Positions 1 to 8,197 of a DNA stretch of 36,665 nt are shown in pieces. The notes under the pieces are model-generated. The model searched no databases and was not told the origin of the DNA. It was given only the letters and a program-made list of their open reading frames with translations. Position 1 is the stretch's first letter; each line of letters opens with the position of its first letter. The stretch comes from Massilia glaciei (GTDB lineage: Bacteria > Pseudomonadota > Gammaproteobacteria > Burkholderiales > Burkholderiaceae_D), in assembly GCF_003011895.2 (NCBI RefSeq), contig NZ_PXWF02000258.1, positions 1-36,665 on the forward strand. Reading direction: 5' to 3'. The position numbers and the translations under genes were made by a program.

Positions 1-895
1 CCTCATACCTACCGGCGCTGAGCTTGTCGACCGCCAGCGTGTCGCCGGCCAGCACATACACATGGCGCACGTTCGCGCGCCGGTCCAGGTCATAGATTTT
101 GACGAACACGGGCGAGGAATTGCCCGTGTTGTCGACCCGCACCTCCATCTCAGCGCCCTGGTTCGACAAGGGATAGCCGTTCACATAGCCCGAGCTAGCG
201 GGCCAGGGTTCGCCGTTGGGCGCGACCAGGGTGTGCAGTTCGGTGTCGCAGTTGGGCACGCGCGGCGGCACCATGAGCTGGGTCACGCCCAGCGCCCTCA
301 CCCGGCTCGGCCCGCGCGCGCCGGTGGCCCAGTCGTCCGCCACCACCTCCGCCGGGGCGGGTGCGGACGCGGCCGGCGCGGGGACAGCAAGCGGCGGCAC
401 GCGCGCCGTTTCCACGCGCGGCGGTTGCGCGCCCAGCGCCGAGGCGAGCGCCCGCGGCAGCACGTTCGGCTCGTTCATGATCAATATGCCGCCGGCCAGC
501 CCGGCAGTCAGGGCCACGCCGATGCCGAACCACCAGGCCGGGTCGCGCGTGGCGCGGTACGGTGGTGGCGGGCTCGGTGGCAGGTCCCAGGAATGGGTGG
601 TGGGCGCTTCGGCGCGCGGCTTTTCGCGGCTCTCTTCGGCGCGCGTGCTTTCGAGCCAGGCGATTTCCCATTCCTCGGCCGCGATCCACTCGTCGTGCTC
701 CTTGCGCCGCTCGGGGTCGGACAGGATTCCGTAGGCGCTGTTGACGATGGCCATGATGCGGGCCGATTTTTCGTCGCCGGGGTTTTTGTCGGGATGGTAC
801 TTCTGGCTCAGCGCCTTGTAGGCCGCGCGGATGACTTCCTGCGGCGCCATGCGCGCCACTTTCAGGTTGTCATAGTGCGTGTGGATCTTGGCCAT
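1..895 (-). CDS. Membrane-anchored J-domain (DnaJ-like) protein, 3' end cut by window edge
   Basis: The first ~70 residues are a J domain with the diagnostic HPD tripeptide (YHPDKNPGD, about residues 33-41) and the following SAYGILSDPERR helix, so the protein should stimulate an Hsp70/DnaK ATPase. There is no Gly/Phe linker or zinc-finger domain, so it is not DnaJ itself. A proline-rich linker leads to one hydrophobic segment (about residues 119-140, WWFGIGVALTAGLAGGILIM). After an Ala/Pro-rich stretch comes a C-terminal domain that looks beta-rich, with an APNGEPWP motif and a segment running VFVKIYDLD to YVLAGDTLAVDKLSAGRYE. The layout suggests a cytoplasmic J domain tethered to the inner membrane with a periplasmic sensor or client domain; that topology is inference. 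The ATG at 895 opens directly into the J domain (MAKIHTHYDNL). About 298 residues are visible and the stop lies beyond position 1. Confidence 0.85.
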   Translation of the reverse strand, partial: MAKIHTHYDNLKVARMAPQEVIRAAYKALSQKYHPDKNPGDEKSARIMAIVNSAYGILSDPERRKEHDEWIAAEEWEIAWLESTRAEESREKPRAEAPTTHSWDLPPSPPPPYRATRDPAWWFGIGVALTAGLAGGILIMNEPNVLPRALASALGAQPPRVETARVPPLAVPAPAASAPAPAEVVADDWATGARGPSRVRALGVTQLMVPPRVPNCDTELHTLVAPNGEPWPASSGYVNGYPLSNQGAEMEVRVDNTGNSSPVFVKIYDLDRRANVRHVYVLAGDTLAVDKLSAGRYE

Positions 896-1218
896 GGTCG
901 CGCTTTATCCCGGGTTGCCCGATGTTTGCTTGATGTTTGCTTGCTGTTTGCATCATAGCCGATGCGGATATCGGGACGGCCCCCCGCACGGTGGTACAGA
1001 ATAGCCGGGTTTGTGGCCGTGGCGCAAGATGCTGGGATTGGGGGGTGATGGTTTCTCTAGTTTCCGGGCCTGATGATGCGAGCTGCGTCGTTAGGCAAGC
1101 TCAGTATAGGGTATACGCATGCGTTTGCGCTTTCGCGGGGAGTCATTTCTGCCAATGGCAGGAATGACGTAGGGGGGGGCGCGGGGATGACGTGGAGAGG
1201 CAGGAATTACGGGGGGCG
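896..1218. other. Intergenic region with a REP-like palindrome, no gene
   Basis: This stretch lies between the J-domain gene start and the 3' end of the methyltransferase gene, both on the minus strand. I see no convincing coding sequence. It holds an imperfect 13-bp inverted repeat (1142-1168) and, just after it, G-rich degenerate direct repeats of a GGATGACGT-like word. The J-domain gene promoter should lie in its left part, but no clear -35/-10 pair was found. Confidence 0.6.
1142..1168. repeat. REP-like GTCATT...AATGAC palindrome
   Basis: GTCATTTCTGCCA (1142-1154) pairs with TGGCAGGAATGAC (1156-1168) across one base, with a single G/T-type mismatch. The GTCATTCC...GGAATGAC design is a common dispersed intergenic palindrome in betaproteobacterial genomes. 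Related forms occur in this window at 11585-11608 and 31359-31381. It could act as a weak hairpin at the end of the methyltransferase transcript. Confidence 0.55.
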
Positions 1219-2379
1219 TCACAGCCGGTGGCTGCGGTCGGCCCGCGCCAGCGCGGGCGGCAGGGTGGCGCCGCGGCCTAGCACGAGCACCTTGAACAAC
1301 TCGCCCATTTCGGCCGGCGACAACAATTTTTGCACCGCGTTGGCCTGCGGCAGGTAGCGCAGCGCGTCCTGCGGGTCGGTGCGCAGCAGCAGCTCCCCGA
1401 TGCCGGCGCCCAGCAAAAACGCGGCCTGGTTCATGTACGCGAGCACGTCGAGCCCGCCATCCTGAGCCGCCAGCGCCATCGCCGTGAAGTCGACGTGGGC
1501 CGTGATGTCCTGCAGCCCCGGCAGGAAGAACGGATCGGGATGGGCGCGGTGGCGGTAGTGGCACATCAAGGTGCCCCCGACCCGCTGGTCGACATAGTAT
1601 TCGTGCGCCGGAAAGCCGTAGTCGAACAGGATCGCGGCGCCGCGGCCGGCGCCCAGCATGGCCGCCAGCGACGCCATGAAGCCGCAGGCGACCGCATGCA
1701 CCTCGGTCACATAGCCGTCGGGCAGCGCGTGCGCATCCGGCACCTGCCGCTCCAGTTGCGCCGCCAGCGCCGCGTCGGGCGCCTGCTCCATATGGCAAAA
1801 AGCGCCGTTTTCGATCGTCACCATCAGCTCGCGCCAGCCGCCGCCGCTGCGCGTGACCAGCTGCACCGGCATCGCGTCGAGCACCTCGTTGGCCAGCACG
1901 ACGCCTTCGAAGGCGGCCGGAAAACCGTCGAGCCAGCGCACCTGCGGGAAGTCCTTGAGCGCCTCCTGCTGGCGCGCGCGCAGCTCGCCCGACAATTCGA
2001 TGATCGAATAACTCGCCAGCTCGACCCCGTCCACTGCCAGCGCCGCGAGCACGTCGCGCGCCAGCTTTCCGGTGCCGGCCCCAAACTCGAGGATGTGGAA
2101 TGGGATCGGCGGCGCGCTTTGGGCGATAATAGCGCTTGCAGCCCGCGCCAGCGCGGCCCCGAACAGGGGCGTTATCTCGGGCGCGGTCGTAAAGTCGCCG
2201 TCGCGGCCCAGTTTTGCGGCGCCGCCGCTGTAGTAGCCAAGATTTGGCGCGTACAGCGCCAGCTCCATGAATCGGGCGAACGAAATGGCGCCGCCGGCTT
2301 GTTCTATCTCGGCGGCGATCGCGTTCTGCAGGGCGTGGGACGCGGCCAGCGCGTCCTTGTCTGGTTCGGGTAGGGACAT
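1219..2379 (-). CDS. MidA/NDUFAF7-family SAM-dependent methyltransferase (DUF185)
   Basis: The 386-residue product has the family hallmark GDFTTAPEITPLFG (about residues 61-74), followed by a SAM-binding loop FHILEFGAGTGKLARD (about 95-109). An N-terminal RFMELALYAPNLGYY stretch is also typical. The mitochondrial relative NDUFAF7 dimethylates an arginine of complex I subunit NDUFS2 during assembly; the bacterial substrate is not established, so the role here is inference. The ATG at 2379 is preferred because the protein aligns naturally from MSLPEPDKDA. An ATG-less extension to 2433 would reach into the start region of the divergent reductase gene. Only about 40 bases separate the two divergent starts, so they probably share a promoter region. 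A gene for an NDUFA9-like protein lies about 22 kb away (24239-25201). Confidence 0.85.
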   Translation of the reverse strand: MSLPEPDKDALAASHALQNAIAAEIEQAGGAISFARFMELALYAPNLGYYSGGAAKLGRDGDFTTAPEITPLFGAALARAASAIIAQSAPPIPFHILEFGAGTGKLARDVLAALAVDGVELASYSIIELSGELRARQQEALKDFPQVRWLDGFPAAFEGVVLANEVLDAMPVQLVTRSGGGWRELMVTIENGAFCHMEQAPDAALAAQLERQVPDAHALPDGYVTEVHAVACGFMASLAAMLGAGRGAAILFDYGFPAHEYYVDQRVGGTLMCHYRHRAHPDPFFLPGLQDITAHVDFTAMALAAQDGGLDVLAYMNQAAFLLGAGIGELLLRTDPQDALRYLPQANAVQKLLSPAEMGELFKVLVLGRGATLPPALARADRSHRL

Positions 2380-2420
2380 GCCGGCATTGTAGCCAAAAAT
2401 ATTCAGAGGGATCAGCAATT

Positions 2421-3191
2421 TTGACATCGACACAAAGGCAGGGCGCAGCGCTGGTGACCGGCGCCGGGCGCCGCATCGGACGCGCGATCGCGCTCGGGCT
2501 GGCCGCGGCCGGATGGGACGTGGCCGTCCATTACCGCTCCTCGCGGGCCGAGGCGCAGGAAACCGCCGACGAGGTCGCCGCGCTGGGCCGGCGCGCCGTG
2601 CTGCTCCAGTGCGAGCTCGAAGACGAGGCCGCGGTGCGGGCCCTGTTCGCGCAGGCGGCAGCCGCGCTCGGGCCGATCGGCTGCGTGGTCAACAACGCCT
2701 CGCAGTTCGAATACGACAGCGCGACCGCGTTCTCGCCGGCGCTGCTGGCGCAGCACATGCAGGCCAACGTGAGCGCGCCCATCTTGCTGGCCCAGGCGCT
2801 GCACGCGGCCACCCCCGACGGATCGCAGGCCGTGGTGATCAACCTGCTCGACCAGAAACTGTACAATCTCAATCCAGATTTTCTGTCTTACACGCTGTCC
2901 AAGGCGGCGCTGCACACGGCGACGACCATGCTGGCGCAGGCGCTCGCGCCGAAGGTGCGCGTGGTCGCGGTCGCGCCGGGCCTGACCATGGTGTCGGGCG
3001 ACCAGACCGAGGCCGCTTTCGCCAAGGCGCACACCAACACGCCGCTGGGCCGTTCGAGCACGCCGCAAGACGTCGCCGACGCCGTCTGCTACGTGGCGGC
3101 GGCGCGCGCGCTGACCGGCACCACCCTTCTTGTCGACGGCGGGCAGCATCTGCAGCCCGTTCCGCGCGACGTGATGTTCATCGCAAAATAA
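2421..3191 (+). CDS. folM: FolM-like pteridine/dihydromonapterin reductase (SDR)
   Basis: This 256-residue short-chain dehydrogenase opens with a Rossmann motif TGAGRRIG (13-20). The arginine pair in the glycine loop is typical of NADPH-dependent pteridine reductases rather than ordinary SDRs. The active site has Asp144 in the position normally held by Ser, then Tyr157 and Lys161. The D-x12-Y-x3-K spacing equals that of pteridine reductase PTR1. The expected reaction is reduction of dihydromonapterin or dihydropterin to the tetrahydro form. Start: TTG at 2421 with an AGAGGG-type ribosome binding site at about 2405-2410; no closer ATG keeps the Rossmann motif. It lies 13 bases upstream of folB, consistent with a pterin operon folM-folB-ttcA. 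A generic SDR of other specificity cannot be excluded. Confidence 0.8.
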   Translation: MTSTQRQGAALVTGAGRRIGRAIALGLAAAGWDVAVHYRSSRAEAQETADEVAALGRRAVLLQCELEDEAAVRALFAQAAAALGPIGCVVNNASQFEYDSATAFSPALLAQHMQANVSAPILLAQALHAATPDGSQAVVINLLDQKLYNLNPDFLSYTLSKAALHTATTMLAQALAPKVRVVAVAPGLTMVSGDQTEAAFAKAHTNTPLGRSSTPQDVADAVCYVAAARALTGTTLLVDGGQHLQPVPRDVMFIAK

Positions 3192-3204
3192 AAAGGTAAC
3201 CACT

Positions 3205-3606
3205 ATGCTGTCCGCCCTGTCCCACCCCCTGCTGAGCGATTGCCGCCGGCTGTTCCTGCGCAATTACGAAGTGATGGTCAACATCGGCGTGCACGACTTC
3301 GAAAAGAAGGGCGAGCAGCGTGTGCTGATCAACGTCGAGCTGTACATCCCGCTGGCGCTGTCGACCCCGAAGGAGGACCAGCTCGACGAGGTGGTCGACT
3401 ACGACTTCATGCGCGAGACCATCGCGCGCCGCATGGCGCAGGGCCATATTCACCTGCAGGAGACGCTGTGCGACGACGTCGTGCGCGCCATGCTGGCGCA
3501 CCCGCGGGTGCGCGCGGTGCGCGTGTCGACCATGAAGCCGGACGTCTATCCCGACTGCGAAGGCGTGGGCGTCGAGGTTTTCCAGATCAAGGAAGGCACG
3601 CTATGA
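3205..3606 (+). CDS. folB: Dihydroneopterin aldolase
   Basis: The 133-residue protein matches FolB in size and pattern. The core [20 protein letters not shown] is the usual N-terminal strand and loop (IGxxxxEr..Q.v.i.v.l), DEVVDYDFM is the family VDY motif, and the C-terminal [20 protein letters not shown] is the usual last pair of strands. FolB cleaves dihydroneopterin to 6-hydroxymethyl-dihydropterin and glycolaldehyde in folate synthesis; it can also epimerise the side chain, which links it to monapterin and hence to the FolM-like neighbour. It starts 13 bases after the reductase stop, behind an AAAAGGTAACC ribosome binding site. Its TGA overlaps the ATG of ttcA, suggesting translational coupling. 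Confidence 0.93.
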   Translation: MLSALSHPLLSDCRRLFLRNYEVMVNIGVHDFEKKGEQRVLINVELYIPLALSTPKEDQLDEVVDYDFMRETIARRMAQGHIHLQETLCDDVVRAMLAHPRVRAVRVSTMKPDVYPDCEGVGVEVFQIKEGTL

Positions 3607-4556
3607 ACGCGCCACTCCAGAACGCGGCGCAGATGGACGCCCAGAGCGCCGAACAGGCCGAGTTGAACTCGAAGCAGCGCGAAAAAATCGCGCACGAGAA
3701 CAACAAGCTGCACAAGCGCCTGTGCCGCCAGGTGGGCCAGGCGATCGGCGACTTCAACATGATCGAGGACGGCGACAAGGTCATGGTGTGCCTGTCCGGC
3801 GGCAAGGACAGCTACGCCCTGCTCGACATTTTGCTGACGCTGCGCGAGCGCGCGCCGATCCATTTCGACATCGTCGCGGTCAACCTCGACCAGAAGCAGC
3901 CCAATTTTCCGGCGCACATCCTGCCCGCCTACCTCGAAAAACTCGGCGTCGCGTTCCATATCGAGAACCAGGACACCTACAGCATCGTCAAGCGCCTGAT
4001 CCCCGAGGGCAAGACCACCTGCTCGCTGTGCTCGCGCCTGCGCCGCGGCATCCTGTACCGCGTCGCCAACGAACTCGGCTGCAACAAGATCGCGCTGGGC
4101 CACCACCGCGACGACATCCTCGAGACCTTCTTCCTGAACATGTTTTTCGGCGGCAAACTCAAGGGCATGCCGGCCAAGCTGCAGTCCGACGACGGCAAGC
4201 ACATCGTGATCCGGCCGATGGCGTATGTGAAGGAGGAGGATTCGACGCGCTACGCCGAGGTCAAGCAGTTCCCGATCATCCCGTGCGACCTGTGCGGCTC
4301 GCAGGAGAACTTGCAGCGCAAGCAGATCAAGGGGCTCATGCGCGAGTGGGAAAAGAAGCATCCGGGGCGGGTCGAGAGCATCTTCTCGGCGCTGTCGACG
4401 GTGGTGCCGTCGCATTTGATGGATCCGAACATGTTCGGCTTCAAGGACCTCAAGGCCGATGGCGTGGCCAGCCCGCTCGGCGATATCGCGTTTGATGACG
4501 AGCCGTGCTCGACGCCGACCAGCATGCCGGGGACGATTGTTTTGCAGAACGGCTGA
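3603..4556 (+). CDS. ttcA: tRNA 2-thiocytidine(32) synthetase TtcA
   Basis: The 317-residue protein carries the PP-loop SGGKDS (65-70) that activates the C2 carbonyl of cytidine with ATP. The two CxxC pairs of TtcA are Cys140/Cys143 ([12 protein letters not shown]) and Cys228/Cys231 ([10 protein letters not shown]), which bind the [4Fe-4S] cluster. [14 protein letters not shown] is the conserved helix after the first pair. Together these separate TtcA from TilS. The N-terminal ~30 residues are polar and poorly conserved. The start at 3603 overlaps the folB stop (ATGA); a reading frame open further upstream only mirrors folB. Position 32 thiolation affects decoding in a subset of tRNAs. Confidence 0.95.
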   Translation: MNAPLQNAAQMDAQSAEQAELNSKQREKIAHENNKLHKRLCRQVGQAIGDFNMIEDGDKVMVCLSGGKDSYALLDILLTLRERAPIHFDIVAVNLDQKQPNFPAHILPAYLEKLGVAFHIENQDTYSIVKRLIPEGKTTCSLCSRLRRGILYRVANELGCNKIALGHHRDDILETFFLNMFFGGKLKGMPAKLQSDDGKHIVIRPMAYVKEEDSTRYAEVKQFPIIPCDLCGSQENLQRKQIKGLMREWEKKHPGRVESIFSALSTVVPSHLMDPNMFGFKDLKADGVASPLGDIAFDDEPCSTPTSMPGTIVLQNG

Positions 4557-4599
4557 CCGGGGCGGCGGTGGAAATCGCGAAGTGCCCACCGGTCCCACG

Positions 4600-4845
4600 T
4601 CACTCCTGCCCAGCACCCGGCAGATAGTACCCATCCGGCAAAAGATGCGGATGCATTTTGTAAATCTCGTTGAGCGCGTCGAGGCCGATGATCGATAGCA
4701 ATTGGCCGACCACGCTGATGTAGTTCGATTTCTCCGAGGCGCTGCAAGCGCTTTCGGCCATGATGCCGGCCGAGGCGTCGAGCAGCCGGGAGACTTCGAG
4801 CAGGAGCGCGTTGATTTTCTTGGCGGTGTCGGGGTCGGTGATCAT
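4600..4845 (-). CDS. Small conserved-looking protein of unknown function
   Basis: An 81-residue acidic, helix-rich protein is predicted, beginning MITDPDTAKKINALLLEVSR and containing ASEKSNYISVVGQLLSIIG. I do not recognise a family. It has no signal peptide, no membrane segment and one cysteine. The ATG at 4845 is chosen because an AGGA sits eight bases upstream; a second ATG three codons earlier (4854) would overlap that site. It is convergent with ttcA and lies just upstream of the carboxypeptidase stop, with no shared promoter obvious. Regular heptad-like leucines suggest a small helical bundle, perhaps a dimer; this is inference. Confidence 0.65.
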   Translation of the reverse strand: MITDPDTAKKINALLLEVSRLLDASAGIMAESACSASEKSNYISVVGQLLSIIGLDALNEIYKMHPHLLPDGYYLPGAGQE

Positions 4846-4879
4846 CGTTTCCATCCTGGCGTGTTAAGTGCTGGAACCC

Positions 4880-6640
4880 TCACGGCGCCACGTTCGCGCG
4901 CAGCACCGGGTACAGGTTGAAGCGCTCATCCCACGAACTGTGGCGGCGCGCGAAAAACTCAAGCCGCGCATGGCCGTTCTTGGCGAACTCGGGCTCGGTC
5001 TCGACCTTGCGCTTGAACGCCGCCGCCAGCGCCGGATCGGCCGCCATCTGCTCGCGCGCCACGTCCTCGGCGACATACTCCTCCATGTACTCCTTGCGCT
5101 CGAAGGCGTTGTTGAACACGCCCCATGCCAGCATCGAGTCCGGCGCCTGCGGCTCGAAAATCGACATCACCAGGCGCGACTTCGGCTGCGCGATCGGCAC
5201 GTACAGCGCGCCCTTGCCCACCTTGCGCGTCTCGGGCGCCCACTTGCCCTGCACCGTCAGGCGCTGGTGCGACTCCATCGATTCCGGGGCGAAGGTGGTC
5301 TTGTCGGCACGGTAGGCCTCGACCTCGAAGCCCGGCAGGTCGGCCGCCAGCGTGCGGTAGGCGATGCCGTGCAGGGTCAGCTTGTGCGCCACCATCGCCG
5401 CGTGCGCGGCCGGCACGATATAGCCGGCGCCCGGCGCGTTGATGGTCAGCGAAGGCAAAATCTCGTCGCGCAGCGGCACATTCCAGATCTGCGGCTTGGT
5501 TTCGTCGTAGTGCGTCATCAAGATGCCGGAGACGTCGGACATCCTGCGGGTGTACTCGTAGCCGCGGAAGTCGATCCGGCGCACCTTGTCGGTCGCCTTG
5601 TACGACAGGTCGACCGGCTGTCCCGCCACCTGCGAGGCGCGCAGGTCGGCCTCGCGCGCCGCCGCCTGCCACGCCGCACCGTGCTTTGCCACCTGCGCCA
5701 GCACCGACACGACGGTGTCGCGCGTGATGCGCACGCGGGTCGGGTAGTCCTTCCAGGCGTGCGTCTCGACCAGCATTCCCATCCGGTTGCGCATCAGGAA
5801 ATAGCCGGTCGAGAAGCGCGGGTTGGAGACGTTGTCGATGAATCCGGACATCGGCTCGTCGGTGTCGGCGAACGACATGTAGAACGCGTGCGGCAGCGCG
5901 CCTTGCGCGGCGATGTCGGCCAGGACGTTCGAGCGCAGCGCCAGCCCCGATTTGCGCAACTGGGCGTCGCCCGCGTGGACCGGCTCGACCTGGATCGAGA
6001 CGTCGTGCTTGAACTTGGCGCCGTTGGTCACGTGCAGGTCGATGTAGGCCAGCGGATCCCAGGCGTTGACCAGCATGAGCATGGCCTGCATCTCGGGCGC
6101 GTCGGCCTTGACGTAGTCGCGGTTGAGGTTGAAGTTCTGCGCCGTCGTGCGCCAGCCCATTTCGACCGGGCCGCGCTGGTTCGGGCGGTTCCATTTGCCG
6201 AACCGTTCGTGGCCGTCGATATTGAACACCGGGATGAACAGCAGCACCTGCTTCTCGAGCGAACCGGGCGCGGCGCGGTTTTCGAGCACTTCGCGCAGCG
6301 CCAGGAAGCCGGCGTCCTTGCCGTCGATTTCACCGGCGTGGATCCCGCCCTGGACCAGCACCACGGGCAGGCCGCGCTTTTTCGCGGCCGCCGGCGTCAT
6401 CGCGCCGGTGCGGGTGGCCACCAGCGCCAGCATCGGGCGCCCCTCGGGGGTGCGGCCGAATTCGATGCACCTGACCTGCCTTGGATACGCCGCCTGGAAG
6501 TCCTTGCACAGCTTGATTACCTCGTCGTAGCGGCCGGTGTGCTTGAAGCCGGAGCGTTCCGAGACGGTGCTCAGGTCGGGGGCGGCGTGGGACAGCGGCA
6601 AGGCGCTCAACAGGGCAAGCAGAAGTGCAGAACGGATCAT
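4880..6640 (-). CDS. Secreted M14-family zinc carboxypeptidase
   Basis: The 586-residue product begins with a signal peptide (MIRSALLLALLSALPLSHAA, cleavage after residue ~20). The M14 catalytic set is complete: His101 and Glu104 in GGIHAGEIDG, His203 in YIDLHVTNG as third zinc ligand, and a likely catalytic Glu292 in MLVETHAWKD. FNIDGHER (139-146) and NFNLNRDY (169-176) carry substrate-binding residues. The long C-terminal part (about 320-586) has no motif I recognise and is typical of large bacterial M14 proteins annotated as peptidases. Start: ATG with GGAG eight bases upstream. A perfect TATAAT lies on the minus strand at 6699-6704. It likely trims peptides in the periplasm or outside the cell; the substrate is unknown. 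Confidence 0.88.
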   Translation of the reverse strand: MIRSALLLALLSALPLSHAAPDLSTVSERSGFKHTGRYDEVIKLCKDFQAAYPRQVRCIEFGRTPEGRPMLALVATRTGAMTPAAAKKRGLPVVLVQGGIHAGEIDGKDAGFLALREVLENRAAPGSLEKQVLLFIPVFNIDGHERFGKWNRPNQRGPVEMGWRTTAQNFNLNRDYVKADAPEMQAMLMLVNAWDPLAYIDLHVTNGAKFKHDVSIQVEPVHAGDAQLRKSGLALRSNVLADIAAQGALPHAFYMSFADTDEPMSGFIDNVSNPRFSTGYFLMRNRMGMLVETHAWKDYPTRVRITRDTVVSVLAQVAKHGAAWQAAAREADLRASQVAGQPVDLSYKATDKVRRIDFRGYEYTRRMSDVSGILMTHYDETKPQIWNVPLRDEILPSLTINAPGAGYIVPAAHAAMVAHKLTLHGIAYRTLAADLPGFEVEAYRADKTTFAPESMESHQRLTVQGKWAPETRKVGKGALYVPIAQPKSRLVMSIFEPQAPDSMLAWGVFNNAFERKEYMEEYVAEDVAREQMAADPALAAAFKRKVETEPEFAKNGHARLEFFARRHSSWDERFNLYPVLRANVAP

Positions 6641-6698
6641 CGGTAAGGCTCCAGCAAATTGGGGTGGGTAGTACGGGGGCGGACCCGCCGTGCCGGAA

Positions 6699-6704
6699 AT
6701 TATA
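6699..6704 (-). promoter_or_regulatory. Candidate -10 box of the M14 peptidase gene
   Basis: The minus strand reads TATAAT here, in an AT-rich pocket inside GC-rich DNA, about 60 bases upstream of the peptidase ATG. No good TTGACA-like -35 sits at 16-18 bases; TTGCGA is 20 bases away. Transcription from here would give a leader of about 50 bases. Confidence 0.4.
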
Positions 6705-6930
6705 GTCGTGTTTGCATGAGAGCATCGCAACTCTGATGAGGCCGTCAGAACGGGCCGGCGGTGTAAAGACCGCGCCGGCAGTCGTGGCGGTGGAGCGGAA
6801 ATGACAAAAACGCGCGTCGTCGCCGAAAAGGCGGTGGCGCATGCCCACCGCGTGCGCGAGGAAGGTGTAAGAGTAGGTTATCCTGCCTCACGAGCGGCCC
6901 ACCCGGACGCCGACGAATTTAGGAACCCCG

Positions 6931-7323
6931 ATGACGACGACGCTGACCATTTTGGCCTGGACGCTGGTACTTGCAATCGTGCAGATTGCCCTAGCGAGCG
7001 CAATGCGCACGCGCGAGACCGGCATCGGCCACAACATGGGCGCGCGCGACGATGCGGCGCCGCCGCCGGGAAAAATCACGGCGCGGCTGCAGCGCGCGCA
7101 GGCCAATCTGTTCGAGACCTTGCCGCTGTTCGCCGCCGCCGTGCTGATCGCCCATGTGGCGGGGCGCGAAAGCGAGGCCACCGTCAACGGCGCCATGCTC
7201 TACCTCGGCGCGCGCGTGGTCTATGTGCCGGTGTACGCGGCGGGCATTCCGATATTGCGCACGCTGGTCTGGACGGTGTCGATCGTCGGCCTGGTGATGA
7301 TCTTCAAGGCGATCCTGGCCTAG
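6931..7323 (+). CDS. MAPEG-family membrane protein
   Basis: The 130-residue protein has four predicted membrane helices and the MAPEG pattern: a short first helix, then RLQRAQANLFETLPLFAAAVLIAH, whose RAxxNxxE-type motif is the family signature (eicosanoid/glutathione metabolism membrane proteins), and a Tyr-rich third helix AMLYLGARVVYVPVYAAG. Bacterial members of this subgroup (COG3686 type) have no established substrate. The ATG at 6931 follows an AGGA ten bases upstream. It is divergent from the M14 peptidase and convergent with the exported protein at 7410. Confidence 0.85.
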   Translation: MTTTLTILAWTLVLAIVQIALASAMRTRETGIGHNMGARDDAAPPPGKITARLQRAQANLFETLPLFAAAVLIAHVAGRESEATVNGAMLYLGARVVYVPVYAAGIPILRTLVWTVSIVGLVMIFKAILA

Positions 7324-7349
7324 CTAGGTCTAGCAGCCTGTCGGACTTA

Positions 7350-7397
7350 GGGAGTCGTTCACGGCTCCCAACCCCAAGGAGCCGTTCTCGGGCTCCC
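7350..7397. terminator. Paired hairpins between convergent genes
   Basis: Two adjacent hairpins fill the gap between two convergent genes. The first is GGGAGTCGT / ACGGCTCCC (7350-7369, one G-T wobble). The second is GGAGCC / GGCTCC (7378-7396). The right arm of the first can also pair with the left arm of the second. No U-tract follows either on either strand, so this is a weak bidirectional terminator at best. Confidence 0.4.
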
Positions 7398-7409
7398 AAG
7401 CCGAATCGC

Positions 7410-8174
7410 TCAGGACTGCACCTGCAGCGTCTTGACGGACTTGGTTTCGTCGCGCTCGCCCATGCCTTCGGCCTTGTCGTGGCTGTCGATGCGCAGCGCG
7501 ACCAGCCGCCCGTCGACCAGGCCGTAGGTGCTGTACTCTTCGGTGGTCGCCTCGAAGGTGATCACCACGAACGCCCTGCCCCACACGGTCTGGCGCTTGC
7601 GGCTCGCCAGCGGGGTGCCGTCGGGCCCGATCCAGATCTCGTACACCGAGTCGAGCCGCTTGGCGTACTTGCGGTCGCGCTTGCTCAAGGTCTCGATCGG
7701 GATGTCGAAGCTGAGCAGGCGCGCCGGTTTGCCGTTGTGGGTGGCCGCGCGCTCGCTTTTGAAATGCGCTTTTTCGAGGCTGCGCAAAATGCGCGGCGCC
7801 GCCGACAGCAGCGACAGCACCTCGCCGGTCCCCAGTTCACCCAAGGTGTGCAGGGTCGGGGTCTTGATGTCGGGGTCTTTGGCCCTGGCGCTTTGCTCGG
7901 CCCTCACCTGCGCCAGCAGGCCCTCACCATAGCTCAGCGCCAGGCCGCCGGCGCCGTCGCTGACCTGTATGTTGGCGCGGCCGGTGGTTTCGACCGCGGA
8001 CGCGCCCTCGCCCAGGCGGCGCACGACGCGCGCCTCGATCCGGCCCTTGACCGGGGTCGCCTTGCTGCCGTGCTCGAGCGCCGCCTTCAGGTCGCTCAGG
8101 CCGTCGGCGCGCGCGGCGCCGCCAGCCATGCACAGCGCCGCAAGCAGTGGCAGTAGCAGTAGTGTCTTCGTCAT
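7410..8174 (-). CDS. Exported protein of unknown function, downstream of an ABC exporter
   Basis: A 254-residue protein with a clear signal peptide (MTKTLLLLPLLAALCMAGGAARA, cleavage about residue 23) and no further membrane segment, so probably periplasmic. The mature part begins with a helical LSDLKAALEHGSKATPVKG stretch. Alternating beta-like segments follow (IEARVVRRLGEG, RANIQVSDGAGGLALSYG, PARLLSFDIPIETL, VYEIWIGPDGTPLASRKRQ, VVITFEATTEEYSTYGLVDGRLVALRID). The tail of strands with charged turns is reminiscent of LolA/outer-membrane-sorting-type folds, but I find no diagnostic motif and make no assignment. It starts 23 bases after the ATPase gene on the same strand, so it is probably the third cistron of the YbbP-YbbA unit. 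An in-frame ATG nine codons upstream was rejected because it would precede the signal peptide with polar residues. Confidence 0.75.
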   Translation of the reverse strand: MTKTLLLLPLLAALCMAGGAARADGLSDLKAALEHGSKATPVKGRIEARVVRRLGEGASAVETTGRANIQVSDGAGGLALSYGEGLLAQVRAEQSARAKDPDIKTPTLHTLGELGTGEVLSLLSAAPRILRSLEKAHFKSERAATHNGKPARLLSFDIPIETLSKRDRKYAKRLDSVYEIWIGPDGTPLASRKRQTVWGRAFVVITFEATTEEYSTYGLVDGRLVALRIDSHDKAEGMGERDETKSVKTLQVQS

Positions 8175-8197
8175 TTGATGCCTCTTATAATTGTTAA

